64,000 nucleotides of DNA from an uncultured Faecalibacterium sp. (GCA_934525845.1 CAKSZS010000009.1:1-64000), one strand, 5' to 3'. Positions 50,251-61,788 are shown, counted from the first letter of the stretch. Made by a program: numbers and translations. The notes: generated from the sequence alone by a model not told the origin.

Positions 50251-50669
50251 TGAAGGTTCTGGTCATTGATGGACAGGGCGGCGGTCTGGGCCGACAGCTG
50301 GTGGCCGGGCTGAGCGCCCAGTGCCCGGAAGCACAGCTGACTGCCGTGGGCACCAACAGTCTGGCCACCAGTGCCATGCACAAGGCAGGGGCCGTGCGTG
50401 CGGCCACCGGCGAAAACGCTGTGGTGGTCAACTGCCGCCATGCGGACGTCATCGTGGGCCCTATCGGCATCGTCATCGCGGATGCCCTGCTGGGAGAGAT
50501 CACCCCGGCCATGGCGAATGCGGTCTGCCAGAGCGGGGCCAAGCGGGTGCTCATCCCGGTAAATCACTGCGACAACTACATCGTCGGCGTGCCGGAACAG
50601 CCGGTGAGCCAGCTGGTGAGCGCGGCGGTGCAGAAGGTGAAGAGTTTTTGCGACGGCGAAGGTTGCTGA
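50250..50669 (+). CDS. DUF3842 family protein
   Basis: A 139-residue protein with a Rossmann-like start (KVLVIDGQGGGLGRQLV) and the segments AVGTNSLATSAMHKAGA and VGPIGIVIADALLGEIT, all typical of DUF3842, a clostridial family of unknown function with a likely nucleotide-binding fold. A hydrophobic NHCDNYIVG stretch near 107 contributes His and Cys that could bind metal. It starts inside the dipeptidase stop codon (TGATG), so translation is coupled. No activity is assigned. Confidence 0.8.
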   Translation: MKVLVIDGQGGGLGRQLVAGLSAQCPEAQLTAVGTNSLATSAMHKAGAVRAATGENAVVVNCRHADVIVGPIGIVIADALLGEITPAMANAVCQSGAKRVLIPVNHCDNYIVGVPEQPVSQLVSAAVQKVKSFCDGEGC

Positions 50670-50688
50670 ATGGAACAATGAATAAAAC

Positions 50689-50731
50689 AACGCCCTTCCG
50701 ATACGAACATTGTATCGGAAGGGCGTTTTGC
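50689..50731. terminator. Bidirectional terminator between the DUF3842 gene and cysE
   Basis: AACGCCCTTCCGATAC and GTATCGGAAGGGCGTT are exact complements around a 7-base loop, with A and T runs outside. Confidence 0.92.
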
Positions 50732-50743
50732 TGTCTGTTTTTC

Positions 50744-51415
50744 TTACGGCTTCTGCCGTGCCGCGATCTGTTCGGCGGAAGGCGGAACATCGCCTTGCGC
50801 GGCCTTTTCCAGTGCGCCGAGGCGGCGGTCCAGGTCGGTGAGGCGCTGTGCCACCACATCCGGCAGATCCTGCTGGTCCAGATCGTCCGCCGGGTTGACG
50901 GCCTTGTTGTTGATGCGCACCACTTCGGCGGGGACGCCCACGGCGGTGCAGTTGGCAGGCAGGTTGCGCAGGACCACGCTGCCCGCGCCGATGCGGGAGT
51001 TGTCCCCGATGTACACCGGACCCAGCACCTTGGTGCCGGCACCGATCAGCACGTTGTTGCCCAGCGTGGGGTGGCGCTTGCCGGTGTCCTTGCCGGTGCC
51101 GCCCAGGGTCACGCCGTGGTAGATGGTGCAGTTGTCGCCGATCTCGCAGGTCTCGCCGAACACGATGCCCATGCCGTGGTCGATGAACAGGCACTTGCCG
51201 ATGGTGGCACCGGGATGGATCTCGATGCCGGTGCGGCGGCGTCCGTGCTGGCTGACCCACCGTGCCAGAAAGAAGCGCTTATGCTGGTACAGCCAGTGCG
51301 CGATGCGGTGATAGACCAGAATGTGAAAGCCCGGATACAGCAGAATGACCTCCAGCACACTGCGTGCGGCGGGATCCTTGCGCTGAATGTTCCGTGCGTC
51401 CTCCAATAAACCCAT
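50744..51415 (-). CDS. cysE: Serine O-acetyltransferase
   Basis: A 223-residue enzyme that acetylates L-serine for cysteine synthesis. A short N-terminal helical part is followed by the left-handed beta-helix of hexapeptide repeats (about 60-160). The catalytic GIEIHPGATIG and DHGMGIVFGETCEIG (Asp/His) segments and the GVTLGGTGK loop are intact. The C-terminal tail is long and charged. The start at 51415 has GGGAGGG and matches the short clostridial CysE form. No cysK is adjacent. Confidence 0.9.
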   Translation of the reverse strand: MGLLEDARNIQRKDPAARSVLEVILLYPGFHILVYHRIAHWLYQHKRFFLARWVSQHGRRRTGIEIHPGATIGKCLFIDHGMGIVFGETCEIGDNCTIYHGVTLGGTGKDTGKRHPTLGNNVLIGAGTKVLGPVYIGDNSRIGAGSVVLRNLPANCTAVGVPAEVVRINNKAVNPADDLDQQDLPDVVAQRLTDLDRRLGALEKAAQGDVPPSAEQIAARQKP

Positions 51416-51624
51416 GGGGGAACCCTCCCTTTTTTGCAGACCATACCCGCCCGACTGCGGGTCCACTCTCTTGTTCTTCTTATAATAACACAGCTTGTGC
51501 GGAATGTACAGCAATATGCTAGGAATTGCCGGGACTAACCGGAAAATCCGTCTTTTGGGTAGAGTAGCTAAAAATACCGGAGAGAAGCGGCAAACCTTTT
51601 CACAACAAATTGCCTCCGAAAGCA
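51416..51624. other. Divergent upstream region of cysE and the pyr operon
   Basis: About 210 bp. TATTAT on the minus strand near 51488 is a weak -10 candidate for cysE. I see no T-box, SAM riboswitch or PyrR-binding sequence. Confidence 0.45.
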
Positions 51625-51654
51625 TTGACACATTTCGCGCTTCTATGCTAAAAT
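51625..51654 (+). promoter_or_regulatory. Promoter of the pyrimidine operon
   Basis: TTGACA (51625-51630), 18 bp ending in TGC, TAAAAT (51649-51654): a consensus -35 with an extended -10, 40 bp before the leader ORF. Confidence 0.85.
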
Positions 51655-51693
51655 ATTATGAAACGAATTGCAAACCCAAAAGGAGACAACACC

Positions 51694-51783
51694 ATGCAGA
51701 AAAGCGCGCTGAGCAGCAAGCAGAAGAATTTGTTCGCGTCCGGTTTTGCCGTGGGTTCGTTGTTTCCTTTTTTTGTGAAGTGA
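51694..51783 (+). CDS. Leader peptide of the pyr operon
   Basis: A 29-residue ORF starting MQKSALSSKQKN and ending SLFPFFVK, with AAAAGGAG 7 bp before its ATG. Its late codons contain a run of seven T (51768-51774), giving a U-rich transcript, and its stop codon lies one base before an intrinsic terminator. In E. coli pyrBI, UTP-sensitive pausing on U-tracts lets a translating ribosome break the terminator, and the E. coli PyrL peptide has a comparable Phe-rich stretch. The arrangement here predicts the same logic. The peptide itself probably has no function. Confidence 0.7.
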   Translation: MQKSALSSKQKNLFASGFAVGSLFPFFVK

Positions 51784-51784
51784 G

Positions 51785-51815
51785 CTTTTCCCTTTGCGGG
51801 GAAAAGTTTTTTTTT
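51785..51815 (+). terminator. Attenuator terminator of the pyr operon
   Basis: CTTTTCCC (51785-51792) and GGGAAAAG (51799-51806) form the stem, followed directly by nine T. It sits between the leader ORF and pyrC. Confidence 0.85.
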
Positions 51816-51868
51816 GCCCGTTTGCGGCTTTTGGCCGCAGACCGTGCCGGACAGGAGAGGAGACCGCC

Positions 51869-53059
51869 ATGCTGCTTGTAAACGCTGTGAACACCGAAGG
51901 ACGACCGCTGGAGATCTTTGTGAAGGACGGCAGGATCGCCGCCGTGGGCCAGGAGCTGGAGGCTCTGGCCGGGGACAACGAGACGGTAGTGGATGCGGGG
52001 GGGCTGACCGTGCTGCCCGCGTTCGTGGACCTGCACTGCCATTGGCGCACCCCGGGTTTTGAGTACAAAGAGGACATCGAGACCGGCAGCCGCGCCGCTG
52101 CTGCCGGCGGCTACACCTTCGTGAACCTGATGCCCAACACCAAGCCCGTCTGCTCGTCTGCCGCGCAGGCCATGATGGTGGAGCAGAAAGCCGCTGCCGT
52201 GGGTCTGTGCGATGTGAACCAGACCGTCTCCATCACGGAAAACTTCGACGGCAAGAGCATCGACCACCTCAAGACCCTGCCCGCCAGCGTGAAGTTCATC
52301 ACCGAGGACGGCCACGGTGTGCAGGACAACGCCACCATGGCGCGGGCCTTTGCCATCTGCACCCAGAAGGACATCACGGTCATGAGCCACGCCGAGGACA
52401 TGGAGATCAGCCCCTGGGACTACCGCCTGGCCGAGGACATCGAGACCGTGCGCAACTGCTGGCTGAGCGAGTACTACCAGACCCGCCTGCATATGTGCCA
52501 TGTGTCCACCCGCGGCGCACTGGACGCCATCCAGATGGCAAAGCTCCGGGGTGCACCGGTCACCTGCGAGGTGACCCCCCACCATCTGTGGTTCACCAAC
52601 GACACCTGCGATTACCGCGTGAATCCGCCCATCCGTACCGCCGACGATGTGCAGGCCCTGGTGGACGGCATCCGCAGCGGCATCGTGGACGCCATTGCCA
52701 CCGACCACGCGCCCCACTCCGAAGAGGACAAGCTCAAGGGCATGGCCGGTATGGTGGGCAGCGAGACCGCCTTCGGCGTCTGCTACACCAAGCTGTGCAA
52801 ACAGGAGGGCCTGCCCCTGGAGGTGCTGGTGCACCTGATGAGCACCCGCCCGGCGGAGATCCTGGGCCTTGCCAAGGGCCAGCTGGAGCCGGGCTACGAT
52901 GCAGACTTGGTGCTGGTGGACCTGGACACCCCCTACACTGTGGACAAGGAGAAGCTCCACTCCAAGAGCCACAACACCCCTTTCGACGGCGTGGAGCTTT
53001 ACGGCAAGGTGTGCGCCACCATCAAGGGCGGCAAGATCACCTATCAGGCAGAAGAGTAA
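51869..53059 (+). CDS. pyrC: Dihydroorotase
   Basis: A 396-residue amidohydrolase making dihydroorotate from carbamoyl-aspartate. The metal site FVDLHCHWRTPG (His56, His58; most relatives have HVHLREPG) is followed by LMPNTKPV, the HAED segment, CEVTPHHL and ATDHAPHS (catalytic Asp). Length and order fit class I PyrC. GGAGAGGAG precedes the ATG at 51869, which is downstream of the attenuator. First structural gene of the operon. Confidence 0.94.
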   Translation: MLLVNAVNTEGRPLEIFVKDGRIAAVGQELEALAGDNETVVDAGGLTVLPAFVDLHCHWRTPGFEYKEDIETGSRAAAAGGYTFVNLMPNTKPVCSSAAQAMMVEQKAAAVGLCDVNQTVSITENFDGKSIDHLKTLPASVKFITEDGHGVQDNATMARAFAICTQKDITVMSHAEDMEISPWDYRLAEDIETVRNCWLSEYYQTRLHMCHVSTRGALDAIQMAKLRGAPVTCEVTPHHLWFTNDTCDYRVNPPIRTADDVQALVDGIRSGIVDAIATDHAPHSEEDKLKGMAGMVGSETAFGVCYTKLCKQEGLPLEVLVHLMSTRPAEILGLAKGQLEPGYDADLVLVDLDTPYTVDKEKLHSKSHNTPFDGVELYGKVCATIKGGKITYQAEE

Positions 53060-53063
53060 AGAA

Positions 53064-53196
53064 AACCCTCTCAGTCAACGCCTGACGGCGTTGCAAGCTC
53101 TCCCGAAAGGGAGAGCTTTGGACGATGATGAACAGCTGCCCTCTTTGAAAAAGCTCCCCCCTCGGGGGAGCTGGCGCGTAAGCGCCTGAGAGGGTT
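53064..53196. repeat. MITE-like interspersed repeat, copy C, inside the pyr operon
   Basis: 133 bp with exact inverted ends AACCCTCTCAG (53064-53074) and CTGAGAGGGTT (53186-53196). It contains the hairpins GCTCTCCCGAAAGGGAGAGC and AGCTCCCCCCTCGGGGGAGCT. It lies 4 bp after pyrC and 37 bp before pyrF. The end GGCGCGTAAGCGCCTGAGAGGG is shared with copy B (GGCGCGTAAACGCCTGAGAGGG shows one change). Confidence 0.8.
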
Positions 53197-53233
53197 ATCC
53201 ATATAAAAAGAGAACATACAGGAGGACACCCAA

Positions 53234-54100
53234 ATGACGAACATGGACAAGCTTTACGAAGCAGTGGAAGCACGCGGCCCGGTGTGTGTGGGTCTGGACA
53301 CCGATTTCAGCTACCTGCCCGCCGATTTTGTGGACAGCACCCTGACCAGGGGCGAGAACATCGTGCGCTTCAACCAGAAGCTCATCGACGCCACCAAGGC
53401 CGTGGCGGGCTGCTACAAGGTGCAGATCGCTTACTACGAGTCGCTGGGTCTGGAGGGCCTGAAGGCCTACGCCGACACCCTGAAGGCCGTGCGGGAAGCC
53501 GGTGTGCCGGTCATCGCCGACATCAAGCGCGGCGACATCGCCAAGACCGCCGAGATGTACGCCATGGGCCACTTCACCGGCGACTTCGAGGCCGACTTTG
53601 TCACCTTGGCCCCCTACATGGGTCTGGATTCCATCAGCCCCTATCTGCCCTACGCCGAAAAGCAGGGCAAGGGAATGTTCGTGCTGTGCCGCACCTCCAA
53701 CGGCGGCGCCAAGGACTTTGAGTACGAGAAGCTGGCCGACGGCCGCCACGTCTACGACCTGGTGGGCGACAAGCTGAACGCTCTGGGCAAGGACTACATG
53801 GGCGAGCACGGCTACTCCTCCATCGGTCTGGTCATCGGCGGCACCCACATCGAGGAGGCCACCGAGATCCGCGCCAAGTATCAGGACAGCTTCTTCCTCA
53901 TCCCCGGCTACGGCGCACAGGGCGGCAAGGCCGAGGATATCGCCCAGTACCTCACCAAGGGCAACGGCGGCGTGGTCAACTCCAGCCGCGGCATCCTGCT
54001 GGCTTACAAAAAGCAGCCGGGCACTGCCTTTGACGAGGCCGCTTACAACGAGTGTGTGAACATGAAGGAGGCCATTGCTCATGCGTGCAGCCTGCTGTGA
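53234..54100 (+). CDS. pyrF: Orotidine-5-phosphate decarboxylase
   Basis: A 288-residue TIM-barrel enzyme converting OMP to UMP. The catalytic DIKRGDIAKTA (Lys/Asp network) is near residue 96; VCVGLDTD opens the barrel and IPGYGAQGG near 225 forms the phosphate site. The length indicates the longer PyrF subfamily 2. AGGAGG precedes the ATG. Its last 20 bp overlap pyrK. Confidence 0.94.
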   Translation: MTNMDKLYEAVEARGPVCVGLDTDFSYLPADFVDSTLTRGENIVRFNQKLIDATKAVAGCYKVQIAYYESLGLEGLKAYADTLKAVREAGVPVIADIKRGDIAKTAEMYAMGHFTGDFEADFVTLAPYMGLDSISPYLPYAEKQGKGMFVLCRTSNGGAKDFEYEKLADGRHVYDLVGDKLNALGKDYMGEHGYSSIGLVIGGTHIEEATEIRAKYQDSFFLIPGYGAQGGKAEDIAQYLTKGNGGVVNSSRGILLAYKKQPGTAFDEAAYNECVNMKEAIAHACSLL

Positions 54101-54854
54101 AGCCACCGTCCTGCGCAATGAGGTCATTGCCCCGGACATCCGCCTGCTGACCGTGGTGTGGCCGGACCGCGACCACGCCCCCCACGCAGGCCAGTTCTTC
54201 ACCCTGCGCTCCTGGGGCGCAGACGAAGCCCCCTTCCTGTCCCGCCCCATCAGCGTGCACCGCTGGAACCCGGACAGCAGCACCATCGAGTTTTTGTATC
54301 AGGTGGTGGGCGAGGGCACCGAGAAGCTGGCACAGCTCAAGCAGCAGGATACCTTCCAGCTCACCGGCCCCATGGGCAACGGCTTTGATGTGCCGGACAT
54401 CCTGAGCAAGTACAAAAAGATCGCCGTGGTGGGCGGCGGCATCGGCACTGCGCCCATGTTCCAGCTCACCCGCGAGCTGGCCGCTGCCGGGGTAAAGCCG
54501 GATGTGTTCTTCGGCTTCCGCGACACCCCCTACTGCATGGAGGAGTACCGCCCCATCGCAAACCTCGTCAAGGTGTCCACCGACACCGGCGCGGTGGGCT
54601 TCCACGGCTTTGTCACCCAGCTGTACGACCCGGCGGACTACGACGTGGTGCTGGTGTGCGGCCCCACCGTCATGATGCGCAATGCCGCCCGCCTGTGTGC
54701 CGAAAAAGGCACCCCCTGCTTTGTGAGCATGGAAAAGAAGATGGCCTGCGGCATCGGAGCCTGCCTGGGCTGCACCTGCGAGACCAGGAGCGGGGAAGGC
54801 AAGAGTGTGTGCAAGAATGGCCCGGTCTTTGATGCAACGGAGGTGTTCTACTGA
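54081..54854 (+). CDS. pyrK: Dihydroorotate dehydrogenase electron-transfer subunit
   Basis: A 257-residue subunit carrying FAD and a [2Fe-2S] cluster that passes electrons from PyrDB to NAD+. The flavin-binding FLSRPISVHRW is near 51, the NAD-binding VVGGGIGTAPM near 115, and the four cluster cysteines lie in CGIGACLGCTC and the later VCKNGP. The ATG at 54081, nine bases after AAGGAGG, is used rather than a TTG six bases earlier. It overlaps pyrF by 20 bp and pyrD by one base. Confidence 0.94.
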   Translation: MRAACCEATVLRNEVIAPDIRLLTVVWPDRDHAPHAGQFFTLRSWGADEAPFLSRPISVHRWNPDSSTIEFLYQVVGEGTEKLAQLKQQDTFQLTGPMGNGFDVPDILSKYKKIAVVGGGIGTAPMFQLTRELAAAGVKPDVFFGFRDTPYCMEEYRPIANLVKVSTDTGAVGFHGFVTQLYDPADYDVVLVCGPTVMMRNAARLCAEKGTPCFVSMEKKMACGIGACLGCTCETRSGEGKSVCKNGPVFDATEVFY

Positions 54855-55780
54855 TGGCGGACCTAAAAACGAACCTGCTGGGCTTTTCCATGAACAGCCC
54901 CATCATTGGCGCATCCGGCACCGTGGGCTACGGCGTCGAGTACGAGGAACTGGCCGATTTCAGCAAGATCGGCGGCATCTCCGGCAAGGGCCTGACCCTG
55001 CACGGCCAGTACGGCAACAAGGGCGAGCGCCTGTGGGAGACCCCTTCCGGCCTCATCAACAGCATCGGCCTGCAGAACCCCGGCGTGCAGCACTTCATTG
55101 ACGTAGAGCTGAACGAGATGCTGGAACTGAAGCAGAAGTACGGCACGGTGGCCATCGCCAACCTGGGCGGTCACAGCGAGGAAGAGTATGTGGAGGGTGC
55201 GGCGATGCTCAGCGACAGCGCTGTGGACATCGTGGAACTGAACATCTCCTGCCCCAACGTCAAGGTGGGCGGTATGGCTTACGGCGTCAAGGCCGAGGCG
55301 GCTGGCGAGGTGGTGCGCATGGTGCGTGACGCCTGCAAAAAGCCCCTGATGGTCAAACTCAGCCCCCAGGCCGAGAACATCCCCGCGATGTGCAAGGCTG
55401 TGGAAGCTGCCGGTGCGGATGCCATCAGCCTGACCAATACTTTCCAGGCCTGCGCCATTGATCTGGAAAAGCGCCGTCCGGTGTTCAACAACATCTTTGC
55501 GGGCCTGTCCGGCCCGGCGGTGCGGCCCATTGCCCTGCGCATGGTATGGCAGGCCGTGGGTGCTGTGAACATCCCGGTGGTGGGTCTGGGCGGTATCGCC
55601 ACCGGCCGCGACGCACTGGAATTCATCATGGCGGGTGCCACGGCGGTGCAGGTGGGTGCGGCAAACTTTGCCAATCCCCGCGCCATGGAGACCATCGCCG
55701 ACGAGATGGCTCAGTGGATGGACGCCCACGGCGTGAAGACGCTGGACGAGATCCGCGGCTGTGCCCGGAATGCTGAATAA
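54854..55780 (+). CDS. pyrD: Dihydroorotate dehydrogenase B, catalytic subunit
   Basis: A 308-residue FMN TIM-barrel enzyme, class 1B (NAD-linked through PyrK). The catalytic Cys is in NISCPNVKVGG (near 133), GLQNPGV near 73 binds substrate, and GLGGIATGRDALEF plus QVGAANF form the FMN phosphate site. Start and stop codons of pyrK and pyrD share TGATG. After pyrD a separate promoter leads into pyrE. Confidence 0.95.
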   Translation: MADLKTNLLGFSMNSPIIGASGTVGYGVEYEELADFSKIGGISGKGLTLHGQYGNKGERLWETPSGLINSIGLQNPGVQHFIDVELNEMLELKQKYGTVAIANLGGHSEEEYVEGAAMLSDSAVDIVELNISCPNVKVGGMAYGVKAEAAGEVVRMVRDACKKPLMVKLSPQAENIPAMCKAVEAAGADAISLTNTFQACAIDLEKRRPVFNNIFAGLSGPAVRPIALRMVWQAVGAVNIPVVGLGGIATGRDALEFIMAGATAVQVGAANFANPRAMETIADEMAQWMDAHGVKTLDEIRGCARNAE

Positions 55781-55842
55781 TCCGATTGATATACCAGCAA
55801 AATGCTGATTTATACGCATGAAGAAAAATGTACTGCATAAAT

Positions 55843-55871
55843 TTGCAAATCCTGCAAAAGCGTGGTACAAT
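55843..55871 (+). promoter_or_regulatory. Internal promoter for pyrE-carAB
   Basis: TTGCAA (55843-55848), 17 bp, TACAAT (55866-55871), 45 bp before pyrE. It would escape control by the pyrC attenuator. Confidence 0.72.
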
Positions 55872-55916
55872 ACCGTTCAAACAACTGTTTTTTGAAAAAA
55901 GAGAGGGAGAAAGATT

Positions 55917-56510
55917 ATGAGTGAAGCACTTGAGATCCTGAAGAGCTGCGACGCATTCCTGGAAGGTCACTTCCTGCTGTCCTCCGGCCGCCATTCCAGC
56001 GCCTACTGCCAGATGGCTTACCTGCAGCAGTACCCCGACCGCTGCGCCGAGGTGATGAAGGCCGTGGCCGACAAGGTCAAGGAGATGGACGTGGACGTCA
56101 TCGTCGGCCCGGCCATGGGCGGCATCGTGTATGCTTACGAGCTGGCCCGCCAGACCGGCAAGCGTGCCATCTTCACCGAGCGCGTGGACAACGTGATGAC
56201 CCTGAAGCGCTTTGCCATCCACCCGGGTGAGAAGTGCCTCATCGCCGAGGACGTGGTGACCACCGGCATCTCCTCTCTGGAGACCAAGAGGGTCATCGAG
56301 GAGAACGGCGGCATCTGCGTGGGCATCACCTGCGTGGTGGACCGCACCAAGCCCGAGGCTCCGTCGCCCATTCCCATCGTGGCCAGCGCCCTCAAGCTGG
56401 ACCTGCCCAACTACGCACCGGAAGAGTGCCCCATCTGCAAGGAGGGCAAGCTGCCGCTGGTGCACCTGGGCAGCCGCAAGATGAAGCAGGAAGCCAAGCA
56501 GACCCTGTAA
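55917..56510 (+). CDS. pyrE: Orotate phosphoribosyltransferase
   Basis: A 197-residue enzyme joining orotate and PRPP to OMP. The PRPP-binding motif CLIAEDVVTTGISSLE is near 104-119, and the flexible loop precedes it (ERVDNVMTLKRF). GAGGGAGAAAG precedes the ATG. A late CPICKEGKLP stretch is found in some clostridial PyrE proteins. Followed 36 bp later by carA. Confidence 0.95.
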   Translation: MSEALEILKSCDAFLEGHFLLSSGRHSSAYCQMAYLQQYPDRCAEVMKAVADKVKEMDVDVIVGPAMGGIVYAYELARQTGKRAIFTERVDNVMTLKRFAIHPGEKCLIAEDVVTTGISSLETKRVIEENGGICVGITCVVDRTKPEAPSPIPIVASALKLDLPNYAPEECPICKEGKLPLVHLGSRKMKQEAKQTL

Positions 56511-56546
56511 CTTTTGACAACAGCTTGTGTTGAAACGAGGAAAACT

Positions 56547-57656
56547 ATGAACGCATATCTTCTTTTGGCAAACGGCATGGTCTTTGCCGGTCAGTCGGTG
56601 GGTGCCGAGGGCGTGACCGTGGGTGAGGTGGTGTTCGCCACCGGTATGGTGGGCTTTCAGGAGACCCTGACCGACCCCAGCTACTACGGCCAGATCATCA
56701 CCCAGACCTACCCCCTCATTGGCAACTATGGCATGAACAAGGACGACATGGAGTCCGATAAGATCTGGGCTAAGGGCTATATCGTCCGCGAAGCCTGCAC
56801 CACGCCTTCCAACTGGCGCTGTGAGGAAACGCTGGACAGCTTTTTGAAAAAGAACAACACCATCGGCATTGAGGGCATCGATACCCGCCACCTGACCCGC
56901 ATCATCCGGGAGAGCGGCGTGATGAATGGCGCCATCCTGACCACCTTTGACCCTGCCGACCCGGCCAACAAGGAGCAGACCGAAGCCCTGCTGGCTGAAA
57001 TTCGTGCCTACGCTGTCACCGATGCCGTGAAGAACGTGACCTGCGAAAAGCCCGAGGTGTACAACGAGAAGGGCGAGACCCACATCGTGCTGATGCACTA
57101 CGGCTGCAAGCGCAACATCGTGCGCTGCCTGGTCAAGCGCGGCTGCAAGGTGACCGTGATGCCCGCCTTTGCCACCGCCGAGGAAGTGGCGGCTCTGCAC
57201 CCGGACGGCATCATGCTGTCCAACGGCCCCGGCGACCCCGCCGAGCCGGTGGAGGTCATCGAGAACCTGAAGCACATCTTTGAGCTGGGCATCCCCACCT
57301 TCGGCATCTGCCTGGGCCACCAGCTGAGTGCACTGGCCGCTGGTGCCAAGACCATGAAGCTGAAGTACGGCCACCGCGGTGCCAACCAGCCCGTCACCGA
57401 TTTTGCCTCCGGCCGCACCTTCATCACCAGCCAGAACCACGGTTACGCCGTGGTGGGCGACGAGCTGCCCGCCGAGATGGGCGAGGTGGCCCAGGTGAAC
57501 GCCAACGACGGCACCTGCGAGGGCATCCAGTACAAGAAGTGGAACTGCTTTACCGTGCAGTTCCACCCGGAAGCAAACGGCGGCCCCAAGGACACCGAAT
57601 TCCTGTTCGACCGCTTCCTGAACAACGTCAAAGCAGCAAAAAAGGAGGCACGCTGA
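56547..57656 (+). CDS. carA: Carbamoyl-phosphate synthase small chain
   Basis: A 369-residue glutaminase subunit feeding ammonia to CarB. The N-terminal CPSase domain (about 1-150) is followed by the class I amidotransferase with the nucleophile in FGICLGHQ (near 256) and the His/Glu in VQFHPEA. The ATG at 56547 follows CGAGGAAAA and gives the family start MNAYLLLANG; a start at 56514 lies without a ribosome site. carB begins one base after its stop. Confidence 0.95.
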   Translation: MNAYLLLANGMVFAGQSVGAEGVTVGEVVFATGMVGFQETLTDPSYYGQIITQTYPLIGNYGMNKDDMESDKIWAKGYIVREACTTPSNWRCEETLDSFLKKNNTIGIEGIDTRHLTRIIRESGVMNGAILTTFDPADPANKEQTEALLAEIRAYAVTDAVKNVTCEKPEVYNEKGETHIVLMHYGCKRNIVRCLVKRGCKVTVMPAFATAEEVAALHPDGIMLSNGPGDPAEPVEVIENLKHIFELGIPTFGICLGHQLSALAAGAKTMKLKYGHRGANQPVTDFASGRTFITSQNHGYAVVGDELPAEMGEVAQVNANDGTCEGIQYKKWNCFTVQFHPEANGGPKDTEFLFDRFLNNVKAAKKEAR

Positions 57657-57657
57657 A

Positions 57658-60909
<3,252 letters not shown>

Positions 60910-60954
60910 TTGCACCGGAAATTCCAAGAGAAACTGCGTAAAGACCGACTTTCT

Positions 60955-60988
60955 ACAGCGCCCGCCAAAACGGCGGGCGCTGTATTTG
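60955..60988 (+). terminator. Terminator of the pyr operon
   Basis: ACAGCGCCCGCC and GGCGGGCGCTGT pair perfectly around a 5-base loop; ATTTG follows. Confidence 0.85.
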
Positions 60989-61014
60989 TGAAAGGTCGAC
61001 AGAGAACAAAAAGG

Positions 61015-61065
61015 TTCGTGCGCAATAAAAGACATTTCGTGCGCAATCCATCGCAAACAGTGCGC
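61015..61065 (+). repeat. Three GTGCGC motifs at 21-bp intervals upstream of HU
   Basis: TTCGTGCGCAAT at 61015-61026 and 61036-61047 are identical. A third, partial copy AGTGCGCGAA begins at 61059. GTGCGC starts at 61018, 61039 and 61060, exactly 21 bp (two helical turns) apart, and ends 10 bp before a TATACT box. Confidence 0.8.
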
Positions 61066-61071
61066 GAAGTA

Positions 61072-61080
61072 TGTTATACT
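61072..61080 (+). promoter_or_regulatory. Extended -10 promoter of the HU gene
   Basis: TG-T-TATACT at 61072-61080, without a consensus -35; the third GTGCGC copy occupies the -25 region. Confidence 0.62.
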
Positions 61081-61141
61081 CAACAACGCAAAATTTGCCA
61101 AAAGGACGTTACTTTTGGACACTCCAGGAGGATACCGATAC

Positions 61142-61447
61142 ATGACCCGTTCCCAGATGATCGAGACCGTCGCACGCAAGACCGGCTTTACCGAAGCGCA
61201 GGTCGAAACGACGATGGATGCAATGTTTGACCAGATCGCCGATTGCCTGCGCGCTGACGAGAAGGTGACCATCGCCGGCTTTGGCCGTTTTGAGATGCGT
61301 CCCCGCAAGCCGAAGGCTTACACCAACCCCAAGACCAAGGTCTCCAGCCGTCTGGAGTCCACCTCCATCCCCGGCTTCAAGGCCAGCGGCCGCTTCAAGC
61401 AGAAGCTGGAAGCCGGCAAGACCAAGGCTGCTGAGGAGAACGTCTGA
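61142..61447 (+). CDS. hup: HU family DNA-binding protein
   Basis: A 101-residue nucleoid protein, homodimeric in this family. The signature segment VTIAGFGRFEMRPRKPKAYTNPKT (about 41-64, given in part) forms the DNA-embracing arm; the Pro at its tip in relatives is replaced here by the SRLESTSIPGF stretch with Pro near 80. The ATG at 61142 is preceded by AGGAGG. Its promoter region has the triple 21-bp repeat. Confidence 0.93.
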   Translation: MTRSQMIETVARKTGFTEAQVETTMDAMFDQIADCLRADEKVTIAGFGRFEMRPRKPKAYTNPKTKVSSRLESTSIPGFKASGRFKQKLEAGKTKAAEENV

Positions 61448-61465
61448 TTTTACGATCAAACGCAG

Positions 61466-61503
61466 AGAGCTGCACCCACTACGCGGGTGCGGCTCTTTTT
61501 TGT
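61466..61503 (+). terminator. HU terminator
   Basis: AGAGC-GCACCC and GGGTGC-GCTCT pair with one bulge and run into TTTTTTGTT. Confidence 0.85.
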
Positions 61504-61508
61504 TAGGC

Positions 61509-61751
61509 GGCTCGCCCTCTCCGTCATTGCTCACGCAATGCCGCCTTGCTCCCCTTTTTGTCGCCTGCGGCAATATCTGCTCCCCACTTTGTCACCTGCG
61601 GTGACATTTCTCCCCGGCGCGGGGAGAATCTTTCCCGGCCGGGGAAAGTCTATCAAAGAGAAAGGCTTTGGCAGTCTACGCAAAGTTTCCAGTTTCGCCA
61701 GAGGCTCTTCCCTTGGGAGAGCTGGCGCGTAAACGCCTGAGAGGGTGAGCC
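61509..61751. repeat. MITE-like interspersed repeat, copy B
   Basis: 243 bp with inverted ends GGCTCGCCCTCTC (61509-61521) and GAGAGGGTGAGCC (61739-61751). It is about 50 bp longer than copy A because of an extra internal block with TTTGTCACCTGCGGTGACA-like palindromes. No coding capacity. Confidence 0.82.
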
Positions 61752-61788
61752 GCGTAAATTTTATAAGAGGATACCTTATCGTTCCATG

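Noticed and set aside
51416..51624. T-box or SAM riboswitch upstream of cysE
   Set aside because: The T-box core (TGGNACCGCG) and SAM aptamer elements are absent on the minus strand.
53064..53196. An intra-operon terminator between pyrC and pyrF
   Set aside because: Stable stems are present but none is followed by a U-run; the element is better explained as an inserted repeat.
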